Positions 1 through 7,422 of a stretch of 9,246 nucleotides of DNA are shown here, one piece after another. The DNA is from CAYLZW01 sp964388085 (GTDB lineage: Bacteria; Myxococcota; UBA727; CAYLZW01), in assembly GCA_964388085.1 (NCBI GenBank), contig CAYLZW010000237.1:1-9246 (forward strand), in the 5' to 3' direction. A program made the position numbers and the translations under genes. How positions within the stretch are numbered: position 1 is the stretch's first letter; every line of letters starts with the position of its first letter. A model generated the notes under the pieces. That model did no database searches and was not told the origin of the DNA. It saw only the letters and a program-made list of their open reading frames with translations.

Positions 1-1178
1 CGAGCTGGGTGCTCGACGAGGAGGCCGACCTCGATGACCCCGACGCCATCGGCTCGACCAACCGCCTCGACGCGAAGGACGGCGTGGTCACCACCAACGC
101 CCGCTATCAGAACATCAATTCGACCCTTCAAGTATCTTCAAACTGGCTCGACTGGCTCGGCCTGAAGGCGCTCGTGGGTGGCTCCTGGTCGAAGACCAAC
201 GACCGCCTGGTGTTCAATTCCGTCGCCGGCGCGCAAGGGTTCTCGCCGGTGCCCATGGGTGAGCACCTCGGCTACGCCGTCGTCACCACCGCCGAGCTGT
301 TCGACCCCTTCGACCTCGACGTCAACCTGCAGCTCGAGTACTTCAACATCGGCAAGGAGTGGGTCAGCGTGTTCGGCGCGCGCCGCGAGGCGGACGTGCT
401 GCTCACCGACGGCTTCCTGGACGGCCAGGTCGCGACGCTGAACGTGGCCAACGAGTTCCAGGACTTCACCGAGCCCTTCTACGAGCCCATCGTCGGCTGG
501 CACGGCGGCACCGCGATCCTGTCCTGGCTGCCCGGCGCCTTCGAGCTCAGCCTCGAGGGCACCTTCCTCGAGTACAACACCGACACCGGAGAGGGCTCGC
601 TCGACACCGACAAGGTGTACCCCGACTTCCTCTACACGGGCGGCATGACCGACACCGAGCTGTACACGTACGCGAACACCAACGATCGGGGACGCGACCC
701 GCGCAGCGTCTACCACGAGCACCAGAACCGCCGCACCATCATCGGCGTGCTCAAGGCGGCCTACACGCTCGACGTCTTTAACGGCATCACCTTCCGCGCC
801 AAGCAGAAGACCATCTGGGACACCGACCTCAGAGACCTCACGCTCGAGGGCGACGACTATAGCGGCGTCCTGCTCTTCAACCGCGTGGGCGTCGAGGCGC
901 CCATCACCGACGAGCTGTCAGCGGCCCTCGGCTACCAGCTCGACTACTGGGACGAGAAGCACCGCTCCGGCGACGTCATCGCCGGCGTGGCCCAGTATCC
1001 CGACTACGCGACCCTGCGACAGAAGGGCTTCGTCGACGTGCGCTACACCTTCGCCGGCGTCAGCCTCTGGTACCACCTCGAGTACCTCAACAAGGACGTG
1101 TCGACGACCAGCCCGGAGCTCGACTTCAGCTACCGCCACATCGTGCGCTCGATCGCGATGATCTCCGCGAGCTTTTGA
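1..1178 (+). CDS. Outer-membrane beta-barrel protein, 3' part (5' end outside the window)
   Basis: The reading frame is open to the left edge (first full codon at 3), so the GTG at 9 is probably internal and the true start lies upstream. At least 392 residues are present, ending at TGA 1176-1178. The protein is built of many short amphipathic stretches of alternating polar and hydrophobic/aromatic residues, joined by loops rich in Asp, Gly, Thr and Tyr, with no long hydrophobic helix. It ends in SIAMISASF. A final aromatic residue after an alternating strand is the usual C-terminal beta-signal read by the BAM complex. These traits indicate a porin-like barrel in the outer membrane. I do not recognise a specific family; a channel or an exporter barrel are both possible. 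It converges on the next gene with a 15-base gap, so it is not in an operon with it. Confidence 0.72.
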   Translation, partial: SWVLDEEADLDDPDAIGSTNRLDAKDGVVTTNARYQNINSTLQVSSNWLDWLGLKALVGGSWSKTNDRLVFNSVAGAQGFSPVPMGEHLGYAVVTTAELFDPFDLDVNLQLEYFNIGKEWVSVFGARREADVLLTDGFLDGQVATLNVANEFQDFTEPFYEPIVGWHGGTAILSWLPGAFELSLEGTFLEYNTDTGEGSLDTDKVYPDFLYTGGMTDTELYTYANTNDRGRDPRSVYHEHQNRRTIIGVLKAAYTLDVFNGITFRAKQKTIWDTDLRDLTLEGDDYSGVLLFNRVGVEAPITDELSAALGYQLDYWDEKHRSGDVIAGVAQYPDYATLRQKGFVDVRYTFAGVSLWYHLEYLNKDVSTTSPELDFSYRHIVRSIAMISASF

Positions 1179-1193
1179 GGCCGCGGCGGATCG

Positions 1194-3074
1194 TCACTCG
1201 TCGTCGTCGTCGTCGTCGCGCTCTTCCTCTTCCCCTTCCTCGGCACCGTCCTCGTCCTCGTCCTCGTCCTTCGAGCCGCCGAGCGAGAAGAAGTCCTTCC
1301 ACTTCTCCGCCGGGATCTTCGCGTGGAAGCCGCGGAAGAGCGGATTTCGGCGCACGGGCCGACGGCTGGGCTTGAGCAGGTGATCGCCGTAGCGAAGCGT
1401 CACGGGCGTCGTGTCGACGCCGAGCGCGCGCGCTCGATGCTCCCCCTGCGTCAGCTCGAGCGTGCCGGAGGGCTCGATCACCTGCCCGTCAATCTCGACG
1501 GGCTCGGCCCCCTCGTAGGTGTAGGTGCCCGCGATCAGCACGCGGAACTTCCGGCCCTCGCCCGGGTAGGCGTCGAGCTGCTTGCCCGCGACCCAGAGGC
1601 TGCCCCAGTGCAGGATGTAGTTGTCCTTGAGGGTCTCGAAGTCCGTCGGGCTCAGCGCGTGCTTCCCTCGCGGCCGGCGTTTGTGCAGGTCGAGCAGGGA
1701 GGTGTTGTTGATGAGCAGCTTCGGCTGGTGCGCAGACAGCAGCGGGGCGACCCAATTCGAACCGCGCTTACGCACCTGGGTCATCACCCACGTCGTCATG
1801 AACGGGCCGGCCTTCTGGTAGGACGACACCATGCTGCAGCGATCGATGTACGGCACCGGCTCGGGGAAGATCTCGTGCACGGCCGCCACGATGTCCCGAT
1901 GCACCGCGTTCTCGTCCTCGCTGTTGTTCGCGTGCCAGAGCCACGCGGTGCGAGCGACGGGGACGGCCATCAGCAGCGCGGCCACGGCGGCGAGCAGCGG
2001 TCGTCGTCCCGCCCGCTGTTCGACGAAGCGCCACGCGGCGCCGGCGAGCAGGCAGGTGCCCGGCAAGATGGTGACGTAGAAGTACGGCCACGAGTTTCGG
2101 TACAGGTAGAGCGACAACAGCGGCGTCGCGAGCGCGAGCGCGGACAGGTAGCGCGCGCGCGCGCGGCCCCGCTCGTAGACGACGCCCCCGACGAGGATGC
2201 CGAAACCGCACAGGATCAACAGCCACATCGGCGTGTCCCAGCGCAGGGTGCCGAGCAGCGCCCCCTGACGCGGGAACGGCTTCGCGCTGTTGATCATGGT
2301 GTCGTAGACGCGCTCGGCGCGCTCCACCGTCGGCGTCGCGACGCGCATGAGCGTGCTGCGATGCCAGAGGAAGAGCAGCGCGCTCGTCACGAACCCGCTG
2401 GCGATGAACACCCCGCCGCGCGCCAGCACGTGGCGGCGATCCTCGGCGTAGAGGAGGGGCGCGAACGCGACGACGGCGAAGGCCGGGAAATAGACCGACG
2501 CCTTGATGGACACGAGCAGCGCGACGCCGCCGAGCACGCCGGCGAGCACGGCCGGCCAAAAGCGCGCTGGCCTCGTGAGCAGCGACGCGACCGTGGCGAT
2601 GAAGAGCGGCGCGATGATGGCGTCGTACCGGAACGCCATGCCGTGGTGCTGGACGTACCAGAAGCTGCCGAACACGAACGCGGCGAACACGCCCGCGCTG
2701 CCGCCGATGAGGCGCTGGCCAACGTACGCCAGCAGCCCTGCCATGCCGACGCTGAGCGCGAACATCAGCCAGCGCGCGGTGATGATCTGCTCGACCTCGT
2801 TGCCCCGCGGATCGAGCAGCCAGAAGAACAGGTGCCCGTGGAACGTCTGCAGCGGCTGGCTGAGCTCCCCGCGCGCGACGAGGTACGCCTTGGAGAGGAA
2901 GTTGTACTCGTCCCAGTGCACGCCGATGGTCTCGACGAGGCTGCCGCGCAGCACGAGCGTGAAGACGAGCAGCGAGAGCGCGACGAGCGGAAGACCCCAG
3001 CGCAAGATCGCGGCCGCTCGCGCGCGCACATGAGCCCAGTCGACGGTAGAGAGCAGCTCACGAGGCGAGGACAT
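1194..3074 (-). CDS. GT-C fold polytopic membrane glycosyltransferase (GT39/ArnT-like) with polyacidic tail
   Basis: A 626-residue protein from ATG 3074. The frame stays open to about 3218, but the residues before this ATG are polar and not family-like, so the ATG before SSPREL was chosen; no strong ribosome site precedes it. About 11 hydrophobic segments span roughly residues 27-376. A WDE motif (54-56) lies in the first loop after membrane segment 1, where GT-C enzymes of the PMT/ArnT type carry catalytic acidic residues, and a second acidic site, RYD, is at 149-151. Family knowledge: such enzymes take a sugar from a polyprenyl-phosphate carrier and transfer it on the periplasmic side. Residues 382-626 form a soluble, probably periplasmic domain ending in a tail (602-626) in which 20 of 25 residues are Asp or Glu. 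The GT2 gene at 4262-5302 could supply the lipid-linked donor. Acceptor and sugar are unknown. Confidence 0.8.
   Translation of the reverse strand: MSSPRELLSTVDWAHVRARAAAILRWGLPLVALSLLVFTLVLRGSLVETIGVHWDEYNFLSKAYLVARGELSQPLQTFHGHLFFWLLDPRGNEVEQIITARWLMFALSVGMAGLLAYVGQRLIGGSAGVFAAFVFGSFWYVQHHGMAFRYDAIIAPLFIATVASLLTRPARFWPAVLAGVLGGVALLVSIKASVYFPAFAVVAFAPLLYAEDRRHVLARGGVFIASGFVTSALLFLWHRSTLMRVATPTVERAERVYDTMINSAKPFPRQGALLGTLRWDTPMWLLILCGFGILVGGVVYERGRARARYLSALALATPLLSLYLYRNSWPYFYVTILPGTCLLAGAAWRFVEQRAGRRPLLAAVAALLMAVPVARTAWLWHANNSEDENAVHRDIVAAVHEIFPEPVPYIDRCSMVSSYQKAGPFMTTWVMTQVRKRGSNWVAPLLSAHQPKLLINNTSLLDLHKRRPRGKHALSPTDFETLKDNYILHWGSLWVAGKQLDAYPGEGRKFRVLIAGTYTYEGAEPVEIDGQVIEPSGTLELTQGEHRARALGVDTTPVTLRYGDHLLKPSRRPVRRNPLFRGFHAKIPAEKWKDFFSLGGSKDEDEDEDGAEEGEEEERDDDDDDE
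1198..1218. repeat. (TCG)7 trinucleotide repeat within the acidic-tail codons
   Basis: Seven perfect TCG units lie just inside the stop codon of the GT-C gene and encode its run of Asp codons on the minus strand. A second short repeat follows at 1248-1271: three perfect GTCCTC units and one with a single change, encoding alternating Asp and Glu. Both keep the frame because the units are multiples of three, so slippage would change tail length without a frameshift. Confidence 0.85.
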
Positions 3075-3220
3075 GACGGTGTATGTGCCTTGTTGAAGGG
3101 ACGACACAGTGGCAATGTCGCGGCGCAGCGTCAACGCGAGTGAGGCGCCTTCCCCGACGTTGTCACGGTCTTCGCACGAATCGGACCCGTGCGCTCGTCC
3201 CTCAACGCACAAGCCCAACC
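3075..3220. promoter_or_regulatory. Divergent intergenic region between the GT-C and DUF354 genes
   Basis: The 146 bases separate two genes read in opposite directions, so promoters for both should lie here. The best minus-strand -35 candidate is TTGACG (3134-3129), but the hexamer 17 bases on is CACTGT, a poor -10. On the plus strand TTGTCA (3160-3165) has no good -10 at the right distance. No clear Shine-Dalgarno site precedes either start. The location is solid; the individual elements are not. Confidence 0.4.
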
Positions 3221-4279
3221 ATGCGATTGCTGTTCGATGTCCTCCATCCGGCGCACGTGCACTTCTTCCGTCGCCTCGCGGAGGTGGCGCGAGACGAGGG
3301 CGGTGAGGTGCTCTTCACCGCGCGGCAGAAGGACGTGACGCTCGAGCTGCTCGAGGCGTACGACCTGCCCTTCAAGGTGCTCTCGCGCATCGGCGGCGGC
3401 GCGCTCGGCCTCGCTCGAGAGCTCGCCACCCGTTGCTGGCGGCTCGGTCACGAGGTGCGCGCCTTTCGGCCGGACCTGATGCTCGGCATCATGGGGCCCG
3501 TGATCGCGCCGGTGGGCCGCGCCATGGGTGTGCCCTCCTGGGTCTTCTACGACACCGAGACGGCGACGCTGACGAACCGCTACGTGTATCGGCTGTGCGA
3601 CCGCCTGTACGTGCCGGAGGCGTATCGAGGGGCCACGCGCGGGAACGTGATTCGCTATCCCGGCTACCACGAGCTCGCCTACCTGCATCCGAGCCGCTTC
3701 CAGGTCGACCGCACCATTCGGCAAGAGGCGGGCTTGTCGGTGGATGAGCCCTTCGCCGTCGTCCGTATCGTGTCGTGGGAGGCGAGCCATGACGTCGGCG
3801 ACAGCGGCTTCAGCGACCCCGTCGCCTTCGTGCAGTGGCTGTCGAAGCGCGTCCGCGTCGTGGTGTCGGGAGAGCGCGGTGTGCCGGCGGCGCTCGCGTC
3901 GTTCGCGCTCTCGCTGCCGCCGCATCGCATTCATCATCTGCTCGCGGAGGCGGACCTCTACGTCGGGGAGGGCGCCACCATGGCGGCGGAGGCGGCCGAG
4001 CTCGGGACGCCCGCGATCTTCGTCCACACCGCCCAGCTCGGCTACATGCTCGAGCTCGAGCATCGCTTTCAGCTCCTCTGGAACACGCCGTCCCAGACGA
4101 TCGCCCAACGTCACGCGGCGGAGCTGCTCGCCGATCTGCCGGCCACGCGTCGCACCTTCGCCGAACGACGCGAGCGCATGCTCCGGGAGCGCATCGACGT
4201 CGGAGAGTGGATGGTGCAGCAGGTCCGCGAGGCGCTCGCGCCCCCCTCTGGGCGCCTTCGCTCAGACGCGCGCCACTGA
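3221..4279 (+). CDS. DUF354 (COG1817) family predicted glycosyltransferase
   Basis: A 352-residue cytoplasmic protein without membrane segments. The ATG at 3221 was chosen because it places the family's usual N-terminus (MRLLFDVLHPAHVHFF) at residue 1; upstream in-frame codons look non-coding. Family-type motifs appear in order: the N-terminal Rossmann strand followed by HPAHVHFF (9-16), DTETATLTN (111-119), YPGYHELAYLHP (146-157), SWEASHDVG (185-193), and a C-terminal GEGATMAAEAAELGTP (249-264) that resembles the donor-binding region of GT-B fold enzymes. Length matches the family (about 340-360). COG1817 proteins are predicted, mostly untested, glycosyltransferases of envelope-polysaccharide loci; the reaction here is unknown. 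The last codons (from 4262) overlap the convergent GT2 gene. The start codon has no obvious Shine-Dalgarno site. Confidence 0.85.
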   Translation: MRLLFDVLHPAHVHFFRRLAEVARDEGGEVLFTARQKDVTLELLEAYDLPFKVLSRIGGGALGLARELATRCWRLGHEVRAFRPDLMLGIMGPVIAPVGRAMGVPSWVFYDTETATLTNRYVYRLCDRLYVPEAYRGATRGNVIRYPGYHELAYLHPSRFQVDRTIRQEAGLSVDEPFAVVRIVSWEASHDVGDSGFSDPVAFVQWLSKRVRVVVSGERGVPAALASFALSLPPHRIHHLLAEADLYVGEGATMAAEAAELGTPAIFVHTAQLGYMLELEHRFQLLWNTPSQTIAQRHAAELLADLPATRRTFAERRERMLRERIDVGEWMVQQVREALAPPSGRLRSDARH

Positions 4280-5302
4280 CTTGCGCGGCGGGCTCGCCTC
4301 GCCCACCTCCATGCGCTCGGGCGTCGGGCTCAGGACCTCGTTCGCGTGCGCCAGGGTCGTCAATTGCTCCTCGAGCTCGGCCACGCGGAAGTCCACCTTC
4401 TCGAGCAGCTTGCGGTTCACCGAGATGAGGTCCGCCACGAGCGCGATCAGCATGAGCACGAAGCCCGAGCCGAGCAGGATCGCCGCCAGGATCAGGGACT
4501 GGACCTTGCCGGAGCCGCCGACGGTGAAGAAGTAGTAGAGGAAGCGCCCGCTGACGAGCAGCCCGGCGAGGAAGCTGAGCAGCCCGGGCACGCCGAAGAA
4601 GCGGAACGGCTTGTACGCCACGAAGGTGCGCACGATCGTGATGGCGGAGTAGCGCACATACGACGACACGCTGCGCAGGAGCTTCGACGGGCGCAGGTCC
4701 TCGTTCGTGCGGATCGGGATCGACTTCACGACGAGGCGCTGGTGCCCGGCCTGGATGATGGTCTCGAGCGTGTACGTGTAGTCGGAGAAGACGTTCAGGC
4801 GCTTGGCGGCCTCGCGGGAGAACGCGCGGAAGCCGCTCGGCGCGTCGGCCACCTCGGTGTGGCTGGCGACGCGGACCACCCACGAGCCGAGCTTCTGCAG
4901 CAGCTTCTTGCGCCAGGAGAAATGCTCGATGCTCGCGATGGGCCGCGCGCCGATGACGATGTCGGCGTCACCCGCGAGGATCGGCGCCGTGAGCGCGGGG
5001 ATGTCCTGGGCCTCGTACTGGTTGTCCGCGTCGGTGTTGACGATGACGTCGGCGCCGAGGCGCACGCCCGCGCGCAGGCCAGTGCGAAAGCCGTTCGCGA
5101 GCCCCCGATTGGTCGGCACCCGGACGATGTGATCGACCCCGTACGCGCGCGCCGTGTCCACCGTCCCGTCCGTGCTGCCGTCATCGATGATGAGCGTCTC
5201 GACGACGTCGAAGCCAGGCACCTCGCGGGGGAGCGCGTCGAGCGTGATGCGCAACGTCTTCTCCTCGTTGAAGCAGGGGATCTGGATGATGAGCTTGCGC
5301 AA
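4262..5302 (-). CDS. GT2 family glycosyltransferase, polyprenyl-phosphate-sugar synthase type (DPM1/GtrB/CsbB-like)
   Basis: A 346-residue protein with TTG start at 5302, chosen because GGGAG (5312-5308) sits 5 bases upstream. The GTG two codons earlier (5308) overlaps that site, and codons further upstream lie inside the preceding gene. The GT-A domain begins at once with PCFNEE (9-14), then DDGSTDGT (40-47) and the metal-binding DAD of DADNQY (91-96), followed by the SGFRAFSR segment near 156. Two membrane helices follow (about 235-259 and 270-290), then a short charged, coiled-coil-like stretch (about 296-323). Family knowledge: enzymes of this shape move a sugar from a nucleotide donor onto polyprenyl phosphate at the cytoplasmic face. 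It lies 25 bases behind the LtaS-like gene, probably co-transcribed, and could feed the GT-C enzyme at 1194-3074. The sugar cannot be predicted. Confidence 0.87.
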   Translation of the reverse strand: MRKLIIQIPCFNEEKTLRITLDALPREVPGFDVVETLIIDDGSTDGTVDTARAYGVDHIVRVPTNRGLANGFRTGLRAGVRLGADVIVNTDADNQYEAQDIPALTAPILAGDADIVIGARPIASIEHFSWRKKLLQKLGSWVVRVASHTEVADAPSGFRAFSREAAKRLNVFSDYTYTLETIIQAGHQRLVVKSIPIRTNEDLRPSKLLRSVSSYVRYSAITIVRTFVAYKPFRFFGVPGLLSFLAGLLVSGRFLYYFFTVGGSGKVQSLILAAILLGSGFVLMLIALVADLISVNRKLLEKVDFRVAELEEQLTTLAHANEVLSPTPERMEVGEASPPRKSVARV

Positions 5303-5307
5303 GAGCA

Positions 5308-5312
5308 CTCCC
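5308..5312 (-). promoter_or_regulatory. Shine-Dalgarno site GGGAG of the GT2 gene
   Basis: GGGAG on the minus strand is followed by the 5 bases TGCTC and then TTG at 5302. It decides the start in favour of this TTG over the GTG at 5308, which would overlap the site itself. Confidence 0.65.
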
Positions 5313-5327
5313 GAACGGCGTCCGTTC
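5313..5327 (-). repeat. Intercistronic perfect inverted repeat between the LtaS-like stop and the GT2 ribosome site
   Basis: GAACGG and CCGTTC pair perfectly around a 3-base centre. The 15 bases fill exactly the space between the TGA of the upstream gene (5330-5328) and the Shine-Dalgarno site of the next (from 5312). No T-run follows, so it is not a classical terminator. In the message it would form a 6-bp hairpin that could tune translation or processing between the two cistrons; that role is inference. Confidence 0.6.
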
Positions 5328-7337
5328 TCAATGGATGCTGCCACCGTCAACGAGCGAGCGCGACCGCGACAGCTCCGCCGCGAGGTCATACAAGGTGACG
5401 GTCTTCGAGACCTGCAATTGCGTCTCCGCGCTGCGCTGCAGGTCGTCACATTCGAGCTTCGCCGCGGGCGCGCCTGGCCAAGCGCTGCAGCTAAACCGCC
5501 GCCCCGAAGGCCGCAGGATGCGGGTCGAGTCCGCGGCGACGCCGTCATGACGCGCCACCTGCCCTTCGCGCTCCTGTAGCAGCGGCAGCCCGAGGAACGC
5601 GGCCGGCGCCGGTACGCCGAGGTAGTGCAGCAGCGTAGGGCCGATGTCGATCTGCCCTCCCACCGTCGTCACCAGCGCGGGCGGCAGCCGCTCCACGCTC
5701 GGTGGGATGATCCAGAGCGGGATCCGGTCCATGGACGCGTCTCTCTTGCCGATGAGGCGCAGCGCCGCCTTGTCGAGGTTCATGTGCTTCGCCGTGGCGT
5801 CCGCGTGCTTGGTCCCGAAGGGGAGCTTCGAGTCATGATCGCCATAGAGGACGATCGTGGTGCTCTCCGCGAGCCCGGCCTCCTCGATGCCCGCGAACAG
5901 CTCGGCGATGGCTTCGTCGACGTAACGCGCCGAGCGGAGGTAGCCGCGAAGCCGCTTCGGCGTGCCCTCCATCTTCGGGTTCCACGCCCCCTTCGGCACG
6001 TAGCCATAGGGGTGGTGCGAGGTCAGCGTGATGGCGAAGGCGAAGAACGGCCGCGGCTCGGCGCGCAGGATCTCGACGAGGCGCTTGAAGAAGGGCTTGT
6101 CGCCCATGCCCCAACCGAGCTTGTGCTCGTCGCCAATCTCGCGCTGAAAGAAGGAGCGCTCGAAGCCGTACTTCGGGTGGACGACGCCCCGGTTCCACAT
6201 GCCGCGCAGATAAGCGTGCGCCGAGAGCGTGTGGTAGCCCTGCGCCACGAGCAGCTCGGGCACCGCCACGAAGTCGTTCTCCGCACGCCGGAAGGCCACC
6301 GCGCCGCGCGCCAGCGGGTGCAGGCTGTTGAGCGCCAGATACTCACAGTCGGACGTCGGCGAGCCGCCGGTCTGATCGAACACATTCGGGAAGTACAGGC
6401 CGCGCTCGCGCAAGGAGCGGAGGAACGGCATCACCGGCTGCCCGTCGACGTCCGCGTCCACCAGCCACTGCTGCATGGCCTCCATCTGCACCACGAGCAC
6501 GTTGGTGCCCGCCAAGGCGCCGTAGGAGGGGGCCGCGCGCCACCGCTTCGCCTCGTCGGCGCGCGCCTTCACATAGCGCTCGACCTGCGCGCGATCGCCC
6601 GGGTCGAGCCGGGTGGCGATCGAGCGCTCGCGCTGCGCGGTGGCGACGTCGCGCGCGTGCGCCGTGAGGACGCCCGCCCACTTCAGGTTGTCGACGACGT
6701 TGAACACCTTCCACGAGCGGCTCTTCGACGTGTAGAAGTCGACGTCCCGCTGCACCGGGACGCTGCCGGCCAGGAGCCCGGCGAGGGGGATGAGCCACAG
6801 CAGCAGCGTTCGCCAGCGCGGCGCCGCCGGAGCGGACGGCGCGAGCGGCCAGACGAACAACAAGGCCCCGCTGACGACGACGTAGGCCGACACCCACAGG
6901 TCTTTGGTCTCGAAGAGCGCGAGGACGCTGTCGCGCGCGTCCCAGACGTGACCCGCGCTGCCGAGCGCGAGCAGCGGCACGATGCCGCCGAAGAAGCGGA
7001 AGTAGACGGCGTCCGACAAGAGCAGCAGGGCCAAGCCAGCGACGACGACGCCCGCGACGCGGGGGCGGTAGCGCGGCGGCGCGAGCCCGACCAGCAAGGT
7101 GGGCAGGCACGCCGACGCGAAGGCGAGCGCGGTGTGGCTCTCGCCCGCCTTGTATCCGGCGAGCCGCACGAACAGCCACACGCCAGCGAAGGACGCGAAG
7201 TAGGCGACGACGGCGCTCAGCAGCTCGGCGAGATCCCACAGCCAACGGGGCGAGCGCGCTCGATAGCGGCGCAGCGCGAGCCCCGCCGCCACGGACAGCG
7301 CGGCCAGCGCCAGCAAGAGCACCCTCTCGTCGTTCAT
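5328..7337 (-). CDS. LtaS/OpgB-like membrane phosphotransferase (LTA synthase family, sulfatase fold)
   Basis: A 669-residue protein from ATG 7337, chosen because GGAG (7348-7345) lies 7 bases upstream; a TTG directly before it (7340) would be too close. The N-terminal third has five or six membrane segments (about 5-23, 36-60, 68-85, 96-111, 150-165, 177-191). The catalytic domain shows the family motifs: NVLVVQMEA with the metal-ligand Glu (286), QTGGSPTSDCEY with the presumed nucleophile Thr 328, MWNRG (380-384), TSHHPY with His 441-442, and YGDHD with Asp 500/His 501. Two cysteines near the C-terminus (about 617 and 630) could form a disulfide. Family knowledge: members move phosphoglycerol from phosphatidylglycerol to lipoteichoic acid (LtaS) or periplasmic glucans (OpgB). 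Here it probably acts at the periplasmic face on an unknown acceptor. It leads a likely two-gene operon with the GT2. Confidence 0.88.
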   Translation of the reverse strand: MNDERVLLLALAALSVAAGLALRRYRARSPRWLWDLAELLSAVVAYFASFAGVWLFVRLAGYKAGESHTALAFASACLPTLLVGLAPPRYRPRVAGVVVAGLALLLLSDAVYFRFFGGIVPLLALGSAGHVWDARDSVLALFETKDLWVSAYVVVSGALLFVWPLAPSAPAAPRWRTLLLWLIPLAGLLAGSVPVQRDVDFYTSKSRSWKVFNVVDNLKWAGVLTAHARDVATAQRERSIATRLDPGDRAQVERYVKARADEAKRWRAAPSYGALAGTNVLVVQMEAMQQWLVDADVDGQPVMPFLRSLRERGLYFPNVFDQTGGSPTSDCEYLALNSLHPLARGAVAFRRAENDFVAVPELLVAQGYHTLSAHAYLRGMWNRGVVHPKYGFERSFFQREIGDEHKLGWGMGDKPFFKRLVEILRAEPRPFFAFAITLTSHHPYGYVPKGAWNPKMEGTPKRLRGYLRSARYVDEAIAELFAGIEEAGLAESTTIVLYGDHDSKLPFGTKHADATAKHMNLDKAALRLIGKRDASMDRIPLWIIPPSVERLPPALVTTVGGQIDIGPTLLHYLGVPAPAAFLGLPLLQEREGQVARHDGVAADSTRILRPSGRRFSCSAWPGAPAAKLECDDLQRSAETQLQVSKTVTLYDLAAELSRSRSLVDGGSIH

Positions 7338-7344
7338 CAACAGG

Positions 7345-7348
7345 CTCC
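7345..7348 (-). promoter_or_regulatory. Shine-Dalgarno site GGAG of the LtaS-like gene
   Basis: GGAG on the minus strand lies 7 bases before ATG 7337 and only 4 before the alternative TTG at 7340, which favours the ATG. Confidence 0.6.
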
Positions 7349-7359
7349 GCGCCAGCCAT

Positions 7360-7371
7360 GCGAGCGCTCGC
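7360..7371. repeat. 12-bp perfect palindrome in the presumed leader of the LtaS-like gene
   Basis: GCGAGCGCTCGC reads the same on both strands and ends 11 bases before the Shine-Dalgarno site. It might be a dimeric-protein site or a small leader hairpin. In DNA this rich in GC such a palindrome can arise by chance, so function is only suggested. Confidence 0.35.
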
Positions 7372-7393
7372 TCGACGTGTTCGACGCCGCGGT

Positions 7394-7422
7394 ATTATGC
7401 CGCTCCGGGGCTGGCGAGCCAG
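7394..7422 (-). promoter_or_regulatory. Candidate promoter of the LtaS-like/GT2 operon
   Basis: On the minus strand CATAAT (7399-7394) matches the sigma-70 -10 box at five of six bases, a rare AT-rich island here. The hexamer 17 bases upstream, CTGGCT (7422-7417), matches the -35 box at only three of six, so any promoter would rely on an activator or the -10 alone. The leader to ATG 7337 would be about 50 bases. It is prediction by eye only. Confidence 0.35.

Noticed and set aside
1179..1193. Bidirectional terminator between the barrel and GT-C genes
   Set aside because: Only a short GCCGCGG-type palindrome is present, with no stem of useful length and no T-run.
1323..3143. Plus-strand open frame of about 600 codons opposite the GT-C gene
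   Set aside because: Its translation is dominated by Arg, Glu, Ala and His with no fold-like pattern, whereas the minus strand encodes a clear membrane protein. Long antisense frames are expected from the G/C bias of third codon positions.
3075..3218. N-terminal extension of the GT-C protein to about 3218
   Set aside because: The added 48 residues are polar and unlike a GT-C N-terminus, and they would fill almost the whole region upstream of the divergent DUF354 gene.
5303..5548. N-terminal extension of the GT2 protein upstream of 5302
   Set aside because: The extra residues are Arg/Ser-rich and overlap the end of the LtaS-like gene; the GT2 domain normally begins within about ten residues of PCFNEE, and a ribosome site fits the TTG at 5302.
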